Source: Deltaproteobacteria bacterium
Lineage (GTDB): Bacteria > Desulfobacterota > Syntrophobacteria > BM002
Direction: 5' to 3'
Length of the DNA: 5,085 nt
NCBI GenBank assembly: GCA_017861095.1
Contig: JAGFXI010000253.1
Coordinates: 1-5,085 of the forward strand
Position 1 is the stretch's first letter, and each line of letters starts with the position of its first letter. The notes beneath the pieces were generated by a model, which was given only the letters and a program-made list of their open reading frames with translations, was not told the DNA's origin and did not search any database. A program made the position numbers and the translations under genes. Of this stretch, positions 4,829-5,085 are shown piece by piece.

Positions 4829-5085
4829 CCTCGACCGGACCTGACATAGGGATTGATACCACTCGAAACGAGGCACCTGCGACGGCTGCCGCCGGTTCAG
4901 ACGTTTCAGCCCGTCCCCGGCTTGTCGACTGGTTCTTCACGGTGCCCTTCCTGGTCGCCTTCGGGCTCCTTCTGGCCGTCTTTGACCCGATCCAACGTCT
5001 CGCCCGTCTTTTTGGCCCCCGTCCCCATGAGATCGTCGTCGGGCTCCTGCAGGTTTCCCTCGTCGGGGCGCTCCGTATTTGCGGG
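4825..5085 (+). CDS. Probable PlsC-like lysophospholipid acyltransferase, N-terminus (3' partial)
   Basis: Only the first 87 residues are in the window. After a polar, Ala-rich head (1-32) comes a hydrophobic segment, VDWFFTVPFLVAFGLLLAVF (34-53), then DPIQRLARLFGPRPHE (54-69) and a second hydrophobic helix, IVVGLLQVSLVGALRICG (70-87). This order of a membrane segment, a D-P-x-Q-R-x-A-R-L-F-G-x-R-P loop and a helix is what I know from the N-termini of membrane-bound 1-acylglycerol-3-phosphate acyltransferase-like proteins, which acylate lysophospholipids. The catalytic H-x4-D motif would lie just past the window edge, so the activity is not proven here. The start is uncertain: GTG 4825 is the only good initiator after the in-frame stop at 4762, with only the weak AGAAGAG before it. 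Confidence 0.65.
   Translation, partial: MTSTGPDIGIDTTRNEAPATAAAGSDVSARPRLVDWFFTVPFLVAFGLLLAVFDPIQRLARLFGPRPHEIVVGLLQVSLVGALRICG

Overview
The window looks like chromosomal DNA from a GC-rich Gram-negative bacterium. The evidence is a GC-rich composition, a phytochrome-type sensor kinase, an NtrC-type sigma-54 activator, a PilZ protein, and an exported PA2779-family protein that belongs to Gram-negative lineages. Nothing here fixes the phylum. The gene mix would suit Methylomirabilota, Desulfobacterota or Nitrospirota-like lineages, but that is a guess.

Layout. (a) 1-393 is the C-terminal ATPase half of a sensor histidine kinase. (b) About 521-1577 is the wreck of its likely partner, a sigma-54-dependent response regulator. 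The receiver domain survives only as out-of-frame fragments. The AAA+ domain has lost about 44 codons with a frame change near 1111. The Fis-type DNA-binding domain survives in another frame. (c) 1578-1837 is an AT-richer gap with a weak sigma-54 promoter candidate, a hairpin and a doubtful 40-codon ORF. (d) 1838-2728 is an intact PilZ-FHA fusion protein. (e) 2729-2993 is non-coding, with one copy of a 50-bp dispersed repeat and two hairpins. (f) 2994-3392 on the minus strand is a small exported, membrane-anchored PA2779-family protein. It has a good sigma-70 promoter and a 10-bp-period direct repeat at its predicted start point. (g) 3515-3890 is a divergent intergenic region with a dyad and a promoter for the next gene. 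(h) 3905-4600 is an aspartate/glutamate-type amino-acid racemase starting at TTG. (i) 4598-4824 holds the second copy of the 50-bp repeat, starting at the racemase stop codon. (j) 4825 to the end is the start of a probable PlsC-like acyltransferase, which runs off the window.

How the genes fit together. The kinase and the dead regulator were probably one two-component operon whose output has been lost. The PilZ-FHA protein could link c-di-GMP to Ser/Thr phosphorylation signalling. The PA2779-type gene, the racemase and the acyltransferase look like independent housekeeping or accessory units. I do not see a complete undescribed system. The most informative observations are the decaying regulator, the PilZ-FHA fusion, the dispersed repeat pair placed 3' of genes, and the orphan PA2779-type gene.
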